Of a stretch of DNA of 64,000 bases, positions 9,592 through 18,050 are shown piece by piece (position 1 is the first letter of the stretch; each line of letters starts with the position of its first letter). Made by a program: the position numbers and the translations under genes. The notes beneath the pieces were generated by a model that worked only from the letters and a program-made list of their open reading frames with translations, was not told the origin of the DNA and made no database searches. This DNA comes from Hymenobacter gelipurpurascens (GTDB taxonomy: Bacteria; Bacteroidota; Bacteroidia; Cytophagales; Hymenobacteraceae). The DNA lies in contig NZ_FYEW01000001.1 in assembly GCF_900187375.1 (NCBI RefSeq), forward strand, positions 2,356,001-2,420,000. The letters run 5' to 3'.

Positions 9592-9641
9592 CTTTCTAAG
9601 CCACTTCCTGCTTGTAGCCTAGTGCCCAATCATTCTAATGT

Positions 9642-10577
9642 ATGCTTGTCACTTTCGTGCCCCTCATTTCCGTTGTTAGCCCCGTGTATCAGGCAGAACG
9701 GGTGCTGGATGAGCTGGTGACGCGACTAGAAGCAGAGCTAGCCTCCTTAGACGGTGCTTCTTGGGAAATCATTCTGGTCGATGATGGCAGCACTGACGAA
9801 AGCTGGCAGGTAATCTGCCGTCACGCGGCGCGCATACCGCAGGTACGTGGCCTACGCTTATCGCGCAACTTTGGGCAGCATCATGCCATCACCGCAGGCC
9901 TAGACCAGTGTAAAGGCCAGTGGGTGATTGTGCTTGACTGTGACCTCCAGGACCAACCAGAGGAAATTAGCCGGCTTTGGCAGAAAGCCCAAGAAGGGTA
10001 CGAAGCTGTATTGGCCCGCCGTGGACAACGCACCGATTCGCCTGTTACTATCTGGGGGGCTCGTCTGTTTTATCGGACGCTGGAATACCTCACGGGCCAG
10101 TCCCAGGATCCAGATGTCGGCAATTTTGGTGTTTACCATCGGCGGCTCATTGATACGGTATTGCGCTTACGGGAAAGCACTCGCTATTTCCCAACTATGG
10201 TGCGCTGGGCTGGCTTTCGGCAAACCTCTCTGCCTGTGGCACATGGACAAAGTGCGCGACCAACATCTTATTCCCTGGGTCGCCGTCTGCAGCTGGCTCT
10301 AGATATTTTACTCACCTATTCAGATAAACCTCTCCGGCTAACTGTTTACTTCGGCTTGCTGCTGGCTGGTGCAGCGTTTGGGCTAGGCCTATGGATGCTG
10401 CTCCGAGCCCTTCGAGGTCAGATTATCGTACTGGGCTACGCCAGCCTGATTGTATCGCTGTGCTTCTTCTCGGGAGTTCTTATTACCGTGCTGGGCATCG
10501 TAGGCCTGTATGTAGGTAAAACATTTGAGTGCGTGCGGGCTCGTCCACTGTATGTAGTATCTGAACATACAACATGA
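9642..10577 (+). CDS. GtrB/DPM-like polyprenyl-phosphate glycosyltransferase (GT2)
   Basis: Predicted to load a sugar from its nucleotide donor onto undecaprenyl phosphate at the inner face of the membrane. The GT-A domain starts PLISVVSPVYQ. IILVDDGSTDESW near residue 43 binds the nucleotide, and VLDCDLQDQPEEI near residue 98 carries the D-x-D and QD motifs typical of DPM/GtrB/ArnC enzymes. Two C-terminal transmembrane spans (about residues 236-256 and 268-292) end in GLYVGKTFE..RPLYVV, as in GtrB. Its stop overlaps the start of wecE (ATGA), so the two are translationally coupled. The transferred sugar is therefore probably the WecE product. Confidence 0.92.
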   Translation: MLVTFVPLISVVSPVYQAERVLDELVTRLEAELASLDGASWEIILVDDGSTDESWQVICRHAARIPQVRGLRLSRNFGQHHAITAGLDQCKGQWVIVLDCDLQDQPEEISRLWQKAQEGYEAVLARRGQRTDSPVTIWGARLFYRTLEYLTGQSQDPDVGNFGVYHRRLIDTVLRLRESTRYFPTMVRWAGFRQTSLPVAHGQSARPTSYSLGRRLQLALDILLTYSDKPLRLTVYFGLLLAGAAFGLGLWMLLRALRGQIIVLGYASLIVSLCFFSGVLITVLGIVGLYVGKTFECVRARPLYVVSEHTT

Positions 10578-11743
10578 CCCCCTCTATTCTTCCTCCTCAG
10601 TTCATCCCTTTTAATCGCCCACACCTTACTGGGCCTGAGCTGGAATATATCCGACAGGCTGTAGCTGCCGGCAAGCTTTCCGGCAACGGCGAATTTACCC
10701 ATCGCTGTCAGCAGTTTTTCGAACAGCGCTACGGAGTGGCTAAGGCCTTGCTGACTACTAGTGGCACTGATGCGCTGGAAATGGCCGCCCTACTGCTTAA
10801 CATTCAGCCTGGCGACGAAGTAATCGTGCCGAGCTATACCTTTACTTCTACTGCTAATGCATTCGTTTTACGTGGAGCCCATATCATTTTTGCAGATAGC
10901 GGGTCTGACCATCCTAACCTTGATTGGCAGCAAGTAGCGCCTCTACTAACTGCCCGTACCAAAGCCATTGTGCTGGTACATTACGGCGGACAGCCGCTGA
11001 TTGGTTTGCGCGAACTACTCGCTCTGGCCCGTCTGCACAACCTGTGGGTTGTAGAAGATGCGGCTCAAGCAATTGAAGCCCGATACGAAGGCCAACAGCT
11101 GGGCACTTTCGGGCACTTGGCCGCATTCTCCTTCCACGAAACTAAGAATATTAGCGCCGGCGAAGGAGGTATGCTTATTATTAACGATCCTAGCTTTATG
11201 GCGCGGGCAGAAATTCTTTGGGAAAAGGGCACCAACCGCGCCGCTTTCTCCCGCGGCGAAGCTGCACGCTACGAGTGGGTAGATATAGGGTCTTCTTTTT
11301 TAGCCTCAGAGTTGAATGCGGCTTACCTATGGGCTCAACTGCAGGCTATTGACACGATCCAGGCCCGCCGCCGCCACCTTTGGGAGTACTACGCAGAAAC
11401 CCTTGCGCCCCTCGCAGCTTCCGGGGCATTTCGCTTACTCCCAGAGATAACTGCCACTCAGCCTAATTGGCACATTTTTGCCCTGCTGTGCAAGCATGAA
11501 GCAGAACGAGACGCGCTGCTGGCCCACTTGCGTGAACGACATATTCTGGCAGTATTTCATTACCTACCGCTTCATAAAAGTCCGTTCTACCAGTCTCAGC
11601 ATGACGGGCGCACATTGTCACATGCCGAACGTTACGCCAGCACCTTGATTCGCCTTCCCTTATTCCATGATCTAATGCCTGAGGAACAGAACTGTATAGT
11701 AAAAGCTATTTATGACTTTTATAAAGTACCATTTCGAGGTTAA
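10574..11743 (+). CDS. wecE: dTDP-4-amino-4,6-dideoxygalactose transaminase
   Basis: PLP enzyme that transfers an amino group from glutamate to C4 of dTDP-4-keto-6-deoxyglucose, giving dTDP-Fuc4N. It has 389 residues, as usual for WecE/RffA. The N-terminal IPFNRPHLTGPELEYI, the TTSGTDALEMAAL phosphate-binding turn, VVEDAAQA (Asp to the PLP ring nitrogen, near residue 160) and FHETKNISAGEGG (catalytic Lys near 189) fit the WecE subgroup closely. The start codon overlaps the GtrB gene. The 3' end shares TTAA with the convergent GT4 gene. The rmlA/rmlB genes that would supply the substrate are not in the window. Confidence 0.9.
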   Translation: MTPSILPPQFIPFNRPHLTGPELEYIRQAVAAGKLSGNGEFTHRCQQFFEQRYGVAKALLTTSGTDALEMAALLLNIQPGDEVIVPSYTFTSTANAFVLRGAHIIFADSGSDHPNLDWQQVAPLLTARTKAIVLVHYGGQPLIGLRELLALARLHNLWVVEDAAQAIEARYEGQQLGTFGHLAAFSFHETKNISAGEGGMLIINDPSFMARAEILWEKGTNRAAFSRGEAARYEWVDIGSSFLASELNAAYLWAQLQAIDTIQARRRHLWEYYAETLAPLAASGAFRLLPEITATQPNWHIFALLCKHEAERDALLAHLRERHILAVFHYLPLHKSPFYQSQHDGRTLSHAERYASTLIRLPLFHDLMPEEQNCIVKAIYDFYKVPFRG

Positions 11744-12900
11744 CGGCTAGCTATTACCTCCCTATACACTTGGCCAAGTTTCTCGTACGTAGCAGCGGGC
11801 CGGAACTTATAACGAACAAATTTCCGGCCTGCTGCCGCAAAACGCGTCCGCATTGTAGCATCAGCTGCCAGCGTAGTGATGGCAGTTGCCATGGCAGCTA
11901 TATCGCGGTTAGGCACCAGCCAGCCTGAATGCCTATGCTCAAATAGCTCAGACGGCCCACCGCAGTCAGAAGCTATAAGTGGCGTACCGAAGTACAAGGC
12001 ATCTAGACATGTTAAAGAAAAGGACTCTGATTCAGAGAAGTTCAGCAGAATATCAGCCTCTTTAACTACCTTTTCTACATCTGACACAAAGCCTTCGAAT
12101 CGCACTATATCAGTAAGATCATTTGCTTGTACGAAATCCTGTAGCTTTTGCCGAAACTCCCGATTCTTGACCATGCCCATATCGCCGCCCACAAATGTCA
12201 GACGTAGTCTATCGTTTTGTATATAGGCACGTTGAAAAGCTCGCACGGCTAAATCCTGACCTTTGCCTTGAATATAATTGCTCAAGTATAGTAACTGAAC
12301 CGTGTTATCGAGCCGAATATTAGGGACTACTGGAGCAAGGTACTGCTCCTTCCCTGGAATGGGGTCAAACACAACTTGCACCTTGTAATGTGCACCGAAG
12401 TAACGTCGCACTGCTTCTGAGACACATAATACTCTGTCGGAAAATTGCTCTCCAAACCACCGCCATGTACGCGCAAAGGGTTGAGGAAGGCTTTGAGGCA
12501 GAAACCGCACGTGCGTGACTACCCGCAACCGCCCAAAGCTCAAGAGTTTGGCTACGTAGCCCGTCAGATTATAGAAGTCATTAAGATGCACTATAGCCGC
12601 CCCACTACGCTTGGCCAGCCGGTGCAGGCGCCACCCATTTAGCAGCAGCATGGGCAGGTAGCGCAACAGTTCGGCCTTGCGTCGGCTAATTTCCACAAAG
12701 GGCAATTCGTGCACTAGGTAGCCATCCTGCTCCAGCAATGGCCGCGCCGTACTGCCCGAAGGCACTACATAAATAAAGCGAAACTGTGTTTGCAGCGGCC
12801 CGGTGGCGTGCCGAATTGCATTTAAGGCGCCAGTAACGGCCCGGGAGCTATCAATCAGTAGGACGACAGGCAGGAAATCCGAAGAGGAAGAATGCACCAC
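11740..12900 (-). CDS. Glycosyltransferase family 4
   Basis: A 386-residue GT-B enzyme for polysaccharide assembly. The open frame begins with two successive GTG codons (12900), 8 bases after the upstream stop, so the exact start is uncertain. Features are VVLLIDSSRAVTGALNAI at the N-terminus, LLYLSNYIQGKGQDLAV near residue 210 (start of the second Rossmann domain) and FSESESFSLTCLDALYFG near 300, a variant of the EX7E donor-phosphate motif, followed by PLIASDCGGPSE. It is cotranscribed with the exostosin-like gene upstream. Confidence 0.88.
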   Translation of the reverse strand: MVHSSSSDFLPVVLLIDSSRAVTGALNAIRHATGPLQTQFRFIYVVPSGSTARPLLEQDGYLVHELPFVEISRRKAELLRYLPMLLLNGWRLHRLAKRSGAAIVHLNDFYNLTGYVAKLLSFGRLRVVTHVRFLPQSLPQPFARTWRWFGEQFSDRVLCVSEAVRRYFGAHYKVQVVFDPIPGKEQYLAPVVPNIRLDNTVQLLYLSNYIQGKGQDLAVRAFQRAYIQNDRLRLTFVGGDMGMVKNREFRQKLQDFVQANDLTDIVRFEGFVSDVEKVVKEADILLNFSESESFSLTCLDALYFGTPLIASDCGGPSELFEHRHSGWLVPNRDIAAMATAITTLAADATMRTRFAAAGRKFVRYKFRPAATYEKLGQVYREVIASR

Positions 12901-12908
12901 TGGACTAG

Positions 12909-13802
12909 TTAGTTTTGACTGCCTACCTCAGCAGTGGTCATTTTGTGTAGCATGTAGGCCGCTACGGCCTCCGCCGAGGCGGTTGAGCGCCACCATTCCA
13001 ACGTAGCCACATGCAGCTCCTGCATTCTGTTGGGCTCACGTAGCAGCTGATCTACCATTGGCTTAAGCTCCCGCCACGATGACAGCACGATAAAAGGAGC
13101 ATTTCGGTACACGTGCGCGTCAGGCAGAGGCTTGGTCAGGATGATACATCCCAGGCTAGCGGCCTCAAAATGCCGCATGGTTTCCGGGTTTTCAATACCC
13201 GCAGGACAAAGCACGATTTTGCTATTGCCGATGTACTGGGCGTATTCCTGGGGAGAAATACCGTTGTGGAAGCCCCTACTGAACCGGATGATGGAGTCGG
13301 AAAAGTTCTTATCTAGGTTTTCACCCAACAGCCAGCGTAGGCGGTGCAGTAAGGCAAATGGCATCGGAGGTGCGCCAGCCAGAACCCGGTACAGTTCAGC
13401 CCGCCCGCCGTGTAAATTACCCGAGAAGAAGACATTATGTGCTCGTTCGTGCATTGGAATTATTGCGTCCGGCCTGAATTCCCGGCTAGGCCCCACTGGA
13501 ATATGGAATATATTGCCCTGCTGGTTCTGGGGCAGATACATGCGGAAAATAAGGTCTACCTGGTCGCGGAACGGGTAGTCCGTACGGGCCGACTCGTCGC
13601 CGATGCAGATCACTACCTTCTTCCGATGGCTGGGCTGGATTTGTAGATCTTGTCCCTTCCAACGACTCAGTTCCAGATGCAGATAGACCTCCCACTCTTC
13701 TCCAGCAGCAGCCAGAACATGGTTCACCAGCTTTTCCGCATAGCCGCTTTCGCGGTATCGCCAAATATCGGTTAACGGTTCATTTGAAAAAAATTGGCTC
13801 AT
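12909..13802 (-). CDS. Putative exostosin-like glycosyltransferase
   Basis: A 297-residue cytosolic protein. The C-terminal half contains KIVLCPAGIENPETMRHFEA (near residue 200) followed by SLGCIILTKPLP. This resembles the exostosin/GT47 signature, in which a Cys-Pro-x-Gly segment and an E-A-x-x-x-G-C-I-P block close the sugar-nucleotide site. The N-terminal half has the strand KKVVICIGDES. Family assignment is tentative; a GT4-like or DUF1972-like enzyme remains possible. It sits 8 bases upstream of a GT4 gene in the same orientation, so a role in the polysaccharide is likely. Confidence 0.6.
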   Translation of the reverse strand: MSQFFSNEPLTDIWRYRESGYAEKLVNHVLAAAGEEWEVYLHLELSRWKGQDLQIQPSHRKKVVICIGDESARTDYPFRDQVDLIFRMYLPQNQQGNIFHIPVGPSREFRPDAIIPMHERAHNVFFSGNLHGGRAELYRVLAGAPPMPFALLHRLRWLLGENLDKNFSDSIIRFSRGFHNGISPQEYAQYIGNSKIVLCPAGIENPETMRHFEAASLGCIILTKPLPDAHVYRNAPFIVLSSWRELKPMVDQLLREPNRMQELHVATLEWWRSTASAEAVAAYMLHKMTTAEVGSQN

Positions 13803-13890
13803 AGGACCGCTGCTGCTTTACTTAATCTGTTACCTGCAAATATGATTCTGCCTAGCCTACGGCTTGTGACAATACGAAACGGTTACTGGC

Positions 13891-15135
13891 CTACTTAGCA
13901 AGTACGTCGTCTAGAACCGCCACCCACTGCTGGAATATTTTTTCCCGGCTAAAGTCCTGCATGCGCCGACTGGCTAATTTGCCCAGCCGATCACGCTCTG
14001 CCGCATTACCCAACAGGCGGTCTAGAGTGGCAGCCCATACCTGCTGATCGGCAGGCAGGCTGGCCGGCTGATTGAGCATGGGCATCAGCACGCCAAATTC
14101 GGCGGTTTCCGCCTCCCGGATTGGCTGACGCGGAGTGCAGGTGGTAGGAGCCAGAATTTCGCGCGGACCGGTTGGGCAGTCCGTTGTAACTGGGGGCACT
14201 CCGCAAATCATGGCCTCCCCTAACGCCATTGGAAAGCCTTCCCAGGCCGAGGGAAACACAAAGAGTGAAGCGGGCCGAATATACTTGAAGGGATTCTTCT
14301 GAGTGCCCAGGAAATATACGTCATAGTCCGGGGTCATCATCTCTTCGTTCCACGCCTCGTACACCCGCAGACCCAGCTGCCGGGCCCGGCGAGTTAAATC
14401 GTTGCGCAACTCTCCGTCGCCCAGAAATACCAACTTGGCCGGCCGGCGCTTCAGCAGCTCAGCGAAGATAACCAGCAGAGGGGCCTGATTTTTCTGAATA
14501 GCCAGCCGTCCCGACGTTACAAGCACGGGCGCTGCATTATACACGGCCTGCTCAGCCGCAGAGAGCGACTCGCGGGCTTTTTCCTCAATCTGGCCGACTT
14601 CGAAAAAGTTGTTGATGGTTTGAATCTTCTCGGGTTTAACGCCGAAGCTTTCCACCAGTTCCGGGTTGATGTCCCGGCTTACAGTAATGATCCGGTCAGC
14701 GCGGTTATACAGGCTAGGCATCAGAAGCTTTTTCCGCACCCAGCCTACGACCCCGTTGATGTTGCCATCGTGCAGCTTAGAGCCATGAATACACAGCACC
14801 ACTTTTTCAGCGCCTTTACTTAGCAGATTCACGTAGTCGGCTCCTTCCAGATGACTAACGCACACATCCGTTTTCAACTCGCGCTTGAGGTTCCGCAGCC
14901 GCGCGATTCGTCGGGCAAAATTCTGAATTTTGTCAAGAGCATTGCCCCCTCCATCTACGGCAAGGCTTACCAGCTTATTCTCGCTGGGGTAGATGTTGCC
15001 CTCGTCCATATTGAACACGGCTTCGGTTACCGTATAGTGATTAGCAAGCTCAACACTATGATCGTGAAATACCCGTTGTGCTCCCCCGAACCCCAGGTTG
15101 GGAATAAGCAGTAGCAGTTTCTTAGAAGCCAGCAT
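13891..15135 (-). CDS. Glycosyltransferase family 4
   Basis: A 414-residue GT-B enzyme. The frame opens at 15189, but the internal ATG at 15135 places the canonical KKLLLLIPNLGFGGAQRVF at residues 4-22; the preceding 18 codons look spurious. VTSGRLAIQKNQAPLLVIFA near residue 215 starts the nucleotide-binding domain. The donor motif EGFPMALGEAM, a classic EX7E, is near residue 310, followed by GVPPVTTDCPTGPREIL. The GGAQR opening and TGPREIL end resemble WaaG/PimA-type hexosyltransferases. It is one of three consecutive GT4 genes transcribed leftward. Confidence 0.9.
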   Translation of the reverse strand: MLASKKLLLLIPNLGFGGAQRVFHDHSVELANHYTVTEAVFNMDEGNIYPSENKLVSLAVDGGGNALDKIQNFARRIARLRNLKRELKTDVCVSHLEGADYVNLLSKGAEKVVLCIHGSKLHDGNINGVVGWVRKKLLMPSLYNRADRIITVSRDINPELVESFGVKPEKIQTINNFFEVGQIEEKARESLSAAEQAVYNAAPVLVTSGRLAIQKNQAPLLVIFAELLKRRPAKLVFLGDGELRNDLTRRARQLGLRVYEAWNEEMMTPDYDVYFLGTQKNPFKYIRPASLFVFPSAWEGFPMALGEAMICGVPPVTTDCPTGPREILAPTTCTPRQPIREAETAEFGVLMPMLNQPASLPADQQVWAATLDRLLGNAAERDRLGKLASRRMQDFSREKIFQQWVAVLDDVLAK

Positions 15136-15412
15136 ATAGAAATTTTCCGGCAAAGATACTGGCTTTTGGCAGAAGCAGCACGCTTTCACTCACAACCTAC
15201 CGGCCTTCCCAACTAAGTGAATGGGCTGCAGACGGCTGATATAAGGGGCTTCTGACTGGTCGTTATCACTCCTTGTTAGTCTACATGGGCCTTACTGCTT
15301 TTATCTTATTCCCGGATTGGTTTCCCCATAGTACCAGTTATATTGTCTTGCATTCTGCTCCTAGCACTTATTTGAATACCGTGCTCAACATGTCAAAAGA
15401 CCAAGCCAACTC

Positions 15413-16663
15413 TTAAACCAGTGCCGCAGTGTGCATCGCGTTCAAACAGTCTTGATACAAACTAGTGTAGGCGGCTACGCAACGGTCCATATTAAACTTT
15501 GCAAAGGCATCAGGGGCCCAGGTCTGGTGTTGCTTAAGCAGAGACTCATTGGTAGCGTACTGAAGCATGGCTTGGTAGAGCTGATCAGCATCCGCTAGCC
15601 CCTCCGTTGGAAAATCAATCAGAATACCTGCCTCATGGTCATCGTCGGTGCGGATCATCCGCTGGATTTCTCCTACGTTGGTTGAGATAACAGCCTTACC
15701 GCAGAATAAGTATTCTGCGATGGAATTTGGCAGGCTCTCTTTCAGGGAAGAAGCTAAAATACCAACATCCAGGGAGGCAATACAATCTACAGGGTTATTT
15801 ATAAAACCCAGAAACTGTATATCCTGATTACTCTGATATTCTTTACGCAGTTGATCCACAAACTGGCTGGCTCCTATCAGGAGTAGCCGGAGGGGGCGCG
15901 TCACATCCTTTTGCAGCCGCTGAAAAGCCTGAATAACCGGAACCCAGCCTTTTTCTGGTACTCCTCGGGCTACCATTCCGTAAACCAGCGCCTCTGCAGG
16001 CACCTCCAGTGCCTTGCGGGTGAAGTAGGCGGCTTCATCCGAGAAGCGACCTTCCAGACCGTTATAGATCTGCTTGAGGTGAATATGACCTGTAACTGCT
16101 CCAACAACGGTGGGTCGTAAGGCTTCCAGATTCTGCTCGGACAGGTACGCTACCCCGTTAATACGGCCGACTGTTTCGGTAAGTAACTGTATATAGCTGG
16201 GAATGGCGTGGATATGTCCTTGCTGGTAGGCACTCAGAAACTGTTCGTAATCGCCGTGCATGGTTACTACCAGCGGAATGTGAGGCAGCTCGCGCAGCAC
16301 CTGCGCGCACAATTGGTCGGCTTTGAATGTATTGCTGCTAATGACCTGAATATTTTTCTCCTCGATAACCTGCTTCAGGTGTTTGCGCAGACTACCCAGG
16401 CGTAGCGCCGAACTGTGCCCATGCCGCTGCATCCAGCCGTCTGAACGGAGCAGCAGGTTATCCAATGACTTGCTCACGGGGTTATACTGCAGCAACTCAA
16501 CATCTGGAGCCAGCCGTTTTACCAAGTCATGCTCGGTGTACTGCCAGTACATATTGTAAAGAAATACGCAGTGGCCTGCCTCATGCAAAGCTTGCGCTAG
16601 TCGGAGGGCAAATGTTTGGGCACCTCCGATGCGTAATTCTTCAACAGCGACGAGAATGTTCAT
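15413..16663 (-). CDS. Glycosyltransferase family 4
   Basis: A 416-residue GT-B enzyme. The open frame extends to 16762 and would overlap the upstream gene by 29 bases. The ATG at 16663 gives the standard N-terminus MNILVAVEELRIGGAQTFAL and leaves a 70-base spacer, so I chose it. VYGMVARGVPEKGWVPVIQA near residue 235 begins the second domain, and KESLPNSIAEYLFCGKAVIS near 320 contains the EX7E motif. Sugar specificity is unknown. About 277 bases without a gene follow its 3' end; I saw nothing recognisable there. Confidence 0.9.
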   Translation of the reverse strand: MNILVAVEELRIGGAQTFALRLAQALHEAGHCVFLYNMYWQYTEHDLVKRLAPDVELLQYNPVSKSLDNLLLRSDGWMQRHGHSSALRLGSLRKHLKQVIEEKNIQVISSNTFKADQLCAQVLRELPHIPLVVTMHGDYEQFLSAYQQGHIHAIPSYIQLLTETVGRINGVAYLSEQNLEALRPTVVGAVTGHIHLKQIYNGLEGRFSDEAAYFTRKALEVPAEALVYGMVARGVPEKGWVPVIQAFQRLQKDVTRPLRLLLIGASQFVDQLRKEYQSNQDIQFLGFINNPVDCIASLDVGILASSLKESLPNSIAEYLFCGKAVISTNVGEIQRMIRTDDDHEAGILIDFPTEGLADADQLYQAMLQYATNESLLKQHQTWAPDAFAKFNMDRCVAAYTSLYQDCLNAMHTAALV

Positions 16664-16733
16664 GCGGGATATTGGTAATAGGCTGAGCGTATTTCTTACT
16701 GCGGCGTAAAGCAGTAATTTCTGTAAATGGCCC

Positions 16734-17921
16734 TTATCGTTTCTGAGTTGGGGCGCCGGCAAGCGGCAGATGCTTTTCCAGCAGCAGCCGGACTGTTTTT
16801 CCCCACTGCTGCCAGTTCAGCTTTTCTTCATACAAATTTCTGGACGAAACCCTGAGTTGCTGATATAGCACCGGGTTTTCAAAGACAGCCTGAATGGCCT
16901 GGGCAAAATCGGCTCCTGTAGCTTGTAAGCTCAGCCGGTAGCCGTTGATGCCCTCCTCCACAAAATCAGCAATGCCTCCGGTATCTGTGGTAAAGGACGG
17001 AACCCCGAAGGAGCTGGCCTCGCAGAAGGCAATGGCAGCGCACTCGGCACGGGTTGGCAGCAGGAAGAAGTCAGCTTCTTTGTATAGCTGCACCATGCGC
17101 TGCATTTCTGATTCTTTGTTCTTATCTAGAAACGGTATTACCATCAGTTTTTCGTGCGTAAATCCAGCTGGTGGCACACATCCACAAATTGTTAGGTGCG
17201 CATCCACGCCCCTCTTATTCAACTCCACCAGTGTGTTGAAGGCAATTTCGCCGCCTTTCCTGTTCCATTCTACCCCCACAAATAACAGCTTGCATTGCGG
17301 TGTTCTTGGCCGGGCCAGCACTTCCTGGCGGGGTAGTACTACCGGAAAGTTCGCCCCGAACGGCACCACCTCTACTTTGCTGGCTGGGGCCCGAAAATCG
17401 TTAATAGCTGAGTTGGCTGCCCACTGGGAAGAGTAAATCAGCAAGTCAGCCCTAGTAATTGCCCGCTGCTCAATATAAGCCAGCTCGCGCTTGGAAATGG
17501 GTAGCAGGCTGGACAGGCCCGGGTAGTAGTCGATCAGCTGCGTGATGGTAGAGTCGCAACAGTAGACGATTGGCAACTCTGTTTCTAAAAAGGCAAACTC
17601 GGTATAACCCGCCGGTGCAAATATGAGGTCGTACTTCCCCTTTTTCAGTTTTCGCGCAAATACGCCCGCGTACAACAGGGAAGTTAATACACTGATACTG
17701 TATTGGTAGCGCCGCCCATTCGCAATCTTTCCCACTAACTTATTTACCCGGTCGCCGAGGGCAAACAAAAAGCGTAGGCTTACCGGGCCCAGGTAGTCAA
17801 CTTCTCCTACATGGGCTCCCAAGCTTTGGCTTATCATGTAGTGCAGCCCGGACCATGAGCGACGACTGTGCGGGTCAGTCGAGGTCAGAAAGGCAATCCG
17901 GTAGGGACGGGAAATAGGCAT
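16734..17921 (-). CDS. Glycosyltransferase family 4
   Basis: A 395-residue GT-B enzyme. Its frame starts at 17969, but the ATG at 17921 gives MPISRPYRIAFLTSTDPHS, which fits the first beta-strand. SGLHYMISQSLGAHVGEVDYLGP near residue 27 resembles GT4 enzymes with an acceptor-side SG.pyyi segment. KLLFVGVEWNRKGGEIAFNT near 212 starts the nucleotide-binding half. ECAAIAFCEASSFGVPSFT near 300 is the EX7E donor site. It lies just downstream of the flippase gene in the leftward polysaccharide operon. Confidence 0.9.
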   Translation of the reverse strand: MPISRPYRIAFLTSTDPHSRRSWSGLHYMISQSLGAHVGEVDYLGPVSLRFLFALGDRVNKLVGKIANGRRYQYSISVLTSLLYAGVFARKLKKGKYDLIFAPAGYTEFAFLETELPIVYCCDSTITQLIDYYPGLSSLLPISKRELAYIEQRAITRADLLIYSSQWAANSAINDFRAPASKVEVVPFGANFPVVLPRQEVLARPRTPQCKLLFVGVEWNRKGGEIAFNTLVELNKRGVDAHLTICGCVPPAGFTHEKLMVIPFLDKNKESEMQRMVQLYKEADFFLLPTRAECAAIAFCEASSFGVPSFTTDTGGIADFVEEGINGYRLSLQATGADFAQAIQAVFENPVLYQQLRVSSRNLYEEKLNWQQWGKTVRLLLEKHLPLAGAPTQKR

Positions 17922-18050
17922 TGTGATTAGATCAGGCGTGGTGAAGGGCCCAGGAACTGCTCGAAGCAATTAACATACCTGAGTGAAATTAGCGTAGCAG
18001 CTGGGTTGGTAGCAGGAAGACCCAGAAAAACAGTATCCGAACTGGAAAGC

